A model generated the notes under the pieces. The model saw only the letters and a list, made by a program, of their open reading frames with translations. It did no database searches and had not been told where the DNA came from. Of a stretch of DNA of 64,000 nucleotides, positions 62,812 to 64,000 are shown piece by piece. Numbering within the stretch: position 1 is the stretch's first letter; each line of letters begins with the position of its first letter. Source of the DNA: Torulaspora globosa (lineage: Eukaryota; Ascomycota; Saccharomycetes; Saccharomycetales; Saccharomycetaceae); contig NC_050733.1 of the NCBI RefSeq assembly GCF_014133895.1, positions 372,001 through 436,000 of the forward strand. The letters run 5' to 3'. A program made the position numbers and the translations under genes.

Positions 62812-64000
62812 TCACAGCTCGTACTGTAGTACGTGGTTTTGAATCAATGGCTCGCGGTTGGACAGCTCTTGCAAGATCATTTCTTTAAGTTTGGCCGCGT
62901 CGAAGAGATGCTTGTGTCCATTGAGGAATCTGAGCGCTTCTAGATCTTGATTTTTGAACTTCTGATTGTAGTATTCGAGCCAATCAAAGTCCTCGTTGTC
63001 TCTCTCGGCAATGGGTAGACCTGGACAGACGTCTTCACAGCCCTTGTAGGCGACTTTCTTGCCGATGACATCGAAGGGAGCTCCTTCTTTAGTCGAAAGC
63101 AGAAGAACAATTGCCATTGCATCTGCAAGGCCAGATTTAGTGCCATGGATTTTTGTGTATTTGGAAAGAGCGCCCAGGCATAGCGCTAGTTTGCCCTTCC
63201 TGTATTGGTACTCGAATTCGAGGGTGTAGTCCTTATCGACCTCGCCCACCTGTCGGCAGTAGTTCTTGTATATGCCTTGGAACCCTTCCAGTGGCTCTTT
63301 TTTACTGAGCAGCTCAATGCCATAGATATCATTATCCTCAGCTTCTGCATAGGCTGCAAAATGCTTTTTATCTTCTTCTTTGCGCTTGTTGATCGCAGAA
63401 GTTTCTTTCTTAGCCTTCTTGGCATGGTTTTTCATGATAGTTTTTATTTTGCTTTGGATGCTGTCATCTTGATCCAACAGAGATTGATCGTGAAGAGAGG
63501 AGTAAAGTTTGAAAGACCCTTGGATGGCGCGAACATACATTGGCTTCGTGTAGATGGTCTTGCCCCATTTTAGCATGTCTAGGTACGCCCTTGGAGTTCC
63601 TTTTCTCATGCAGTATGAATGGAAATCTAGTTGATCATCTTCGAATTGATTGTAAAACTTTGCGATCGCATGGAATCGTTTGAGAACCAATCCTTGGTTC
63701 TTCTGCATCTCCCATTCTGTTACTTTGATGTTGTGTATTAGGTTGTCACCGTCTTCGTTATTAGTCTGTTCAGAATCCTCAGCTTTCTCAGCCTCCGATA
63801 TCAAATTATGAAGTTTTCTTAAAGCCAGCAAGTAAAGTCTATAATGCGCTTCAGCTTGTTCAATGACGAACCATGCGGCCTCCACCAAATGAAGATCCTT
63901 GATGCCATTAACCGCGTCATCGTTTTTTGTGAACAGAGAGGCGACTTCAGTGGCCTTCCCGATGTTATTTGCTCGCAAGAAGTATTTGACGGTCTTTGTG
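62812..64000 (-). CDS. NAT1: Nat1, auxiliary subunit of N-terminal acetyltransferase A, partial
   Basis: C-terminal 395 codons or so of a protein of about 850 residues; the 5' part lies beyond the right edge and the frame is open to 64000. Nat1 anchors Ard1 on the ribosome for co-translational acetylation of Ser, Ala, Thr and Gly N termini. Visible blocks: HLVEAAWFVIEQAEAHYRLY, KNQGLVLKRFHAIAKFYNQF, DDQLDFHSYCMRKGTPRAYL and DMLKWGKTIY, the signature of the Nat1/NAA15 C-terminal helical region; a lysine-rich linker (KNHAKKAKKETSAINKRKEE) follows. It is YDL040C-like, close to SIR2 as in S. cerevisiae. Confidence 0.93.
   Translation of the reverse strand, partial: TKTVKYFLRANNIGKATEVASLFTKNDDAVNGIKDLHLVEAAWFVIEQAEAHYRLYLLALRKLHNLISEAEKAEDSEQTNNEDGDNLIHNIKVTEWEMQKNQGLVLKRFHAIAKFYNQFEDDQLDFHSYCMRKGTPRAYLDMLKWGKTIYTKPMYVRAIQGSFKLYSSLHDQSLLDQDDSIQSKIKTIMKNHAKKAKKETSAINKRKEEDKKHFAAYAEAEDNDIYGIELLSKKEPLEGFQGIYKNYCRQVGEVDKDYTLEFEYQYRKGKLALCLGALSKYTKIHGTKSGLADAMAIVLLLSTKEGAPFDVIGKKVAYKGCEDVCPGLPIAERDNEDFDWLEYYNQKFKNQDLEALRFLNGHKHLFDAAKLKEMILQELSNREPLIQNHVLQYEL

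Noticed and set aside
1..64000. tRNA genes, LTRs/transposons, CRISPR arrays
   Set aside because: Gaps were read for B-box (GGTTCGAATCC-like), LTR ends and spaced repeats; none was found by eye. A tRNAscan-type search would be decisive.

Overview
The window looks like a chromosomal segment of a budding yeast of the family Saccharomycetaceae that did not descend from the whole-genome duplication (Zygosaccharomyces/Torulaspora/Lachancea/Kluyveromyces-like; I cannot name the species). Genes are dense, almost intron-free and on both strands, and nearly every protein has a clear Saccharomyces cerevisiae counterpart. Gene order interleaves S. cerevisiae chromosome XV-left genes (DUF1, MHF1, PHM7, ATG19, IRA2, REX4, AVO1, ATP19, BRX1, MDM20, DSC2, THP1, SDH5, NBA1, NUF2, HST1, RTG1) with genes from its sister regions on II (RPB5, MRPS9, SUP45, MAK5, BMT2, YBR138C, YBR137W), VII (PAC10, PEX8, MRPL25, PRP38, SMD1, UPF3) and IV (SIT4, NPC2, MRP10, FAD1, MTF2, PRP11, SIR2, NAT1). 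Single copies stand where S. cerevisiae has pairs (ADH1/ADH5, ATG19/ATG34, IRA1/IRA2, SIR2/HST1). This is the double-conserved-synteny pattern of a pre-duplication genome.

Layout. 1-12 kb: RPB5 (cut by the window edge), DUF1, MHF1, MRPS9, a cytosolic alcohol dehydrogenase with strong codon bias, the channel-like PHM7 and an ATG19-type cargo receptor that carries a ZZ zinc finger. 12-27 kb: SUP45 (eRF1), MAK5, BMT2 and the giant RasGAP gene IRA, whose reading frame is broken inside the GAP domain by a one-base shift next to a T5 run. 27-38 kb: REX4, AVO1, ATP19, BRX1, MDM20, a YBR138C-like gene with an uncertain 5' end, and a YBR137W-like gene. 38-47 kb: PAC10, DSC2, PEX8, MRPL25, PRP38 and SMD1 (stop codons interlocked), an Mpv17/PMP22-like membrane protein absent from this locus in S. 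cerevisiae, UPF3 and THP1. 47-64 kb: SIT4, NPC2, SDH5, MRP10, FAD1, MTF2, NBA1, a flavin monooxygenase-like gene absent from this locus in S. cerevisiae, NUF2, PRP11, SIR2/HST1, RTG1 and the 3' part of NAT1.

Functional themes: ribosome biogenesis (MAK5, BMT2, REX4, BRX1), whose promoters carry PAC and RRPE-type elements; translation termination and mRNA decay (SUP45, UPF3); splicing (PRP38, SMD1, PRP11); mitochondrial ribosome and respiration (MRPS9, MRPL25, MRP10, MTF2, ATP19, SDH5); nutrient signalling (IRA, AVO1, SIT4, RTG1); and the auxiliary subunits of both NatB (MDM20) and NatA (NAT1). I found no tRNA or rRNA gene, transposon, LTR, centromere or CRISPR array. No wholly new system is evident. 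The items most worth checking are the IRA frameshift, the ZZ-bearing ATG19 protein, the two lineage-specific genes, the open frame after the THP1 stop, and the uORF-rich leader of the YBR138C-like gene.
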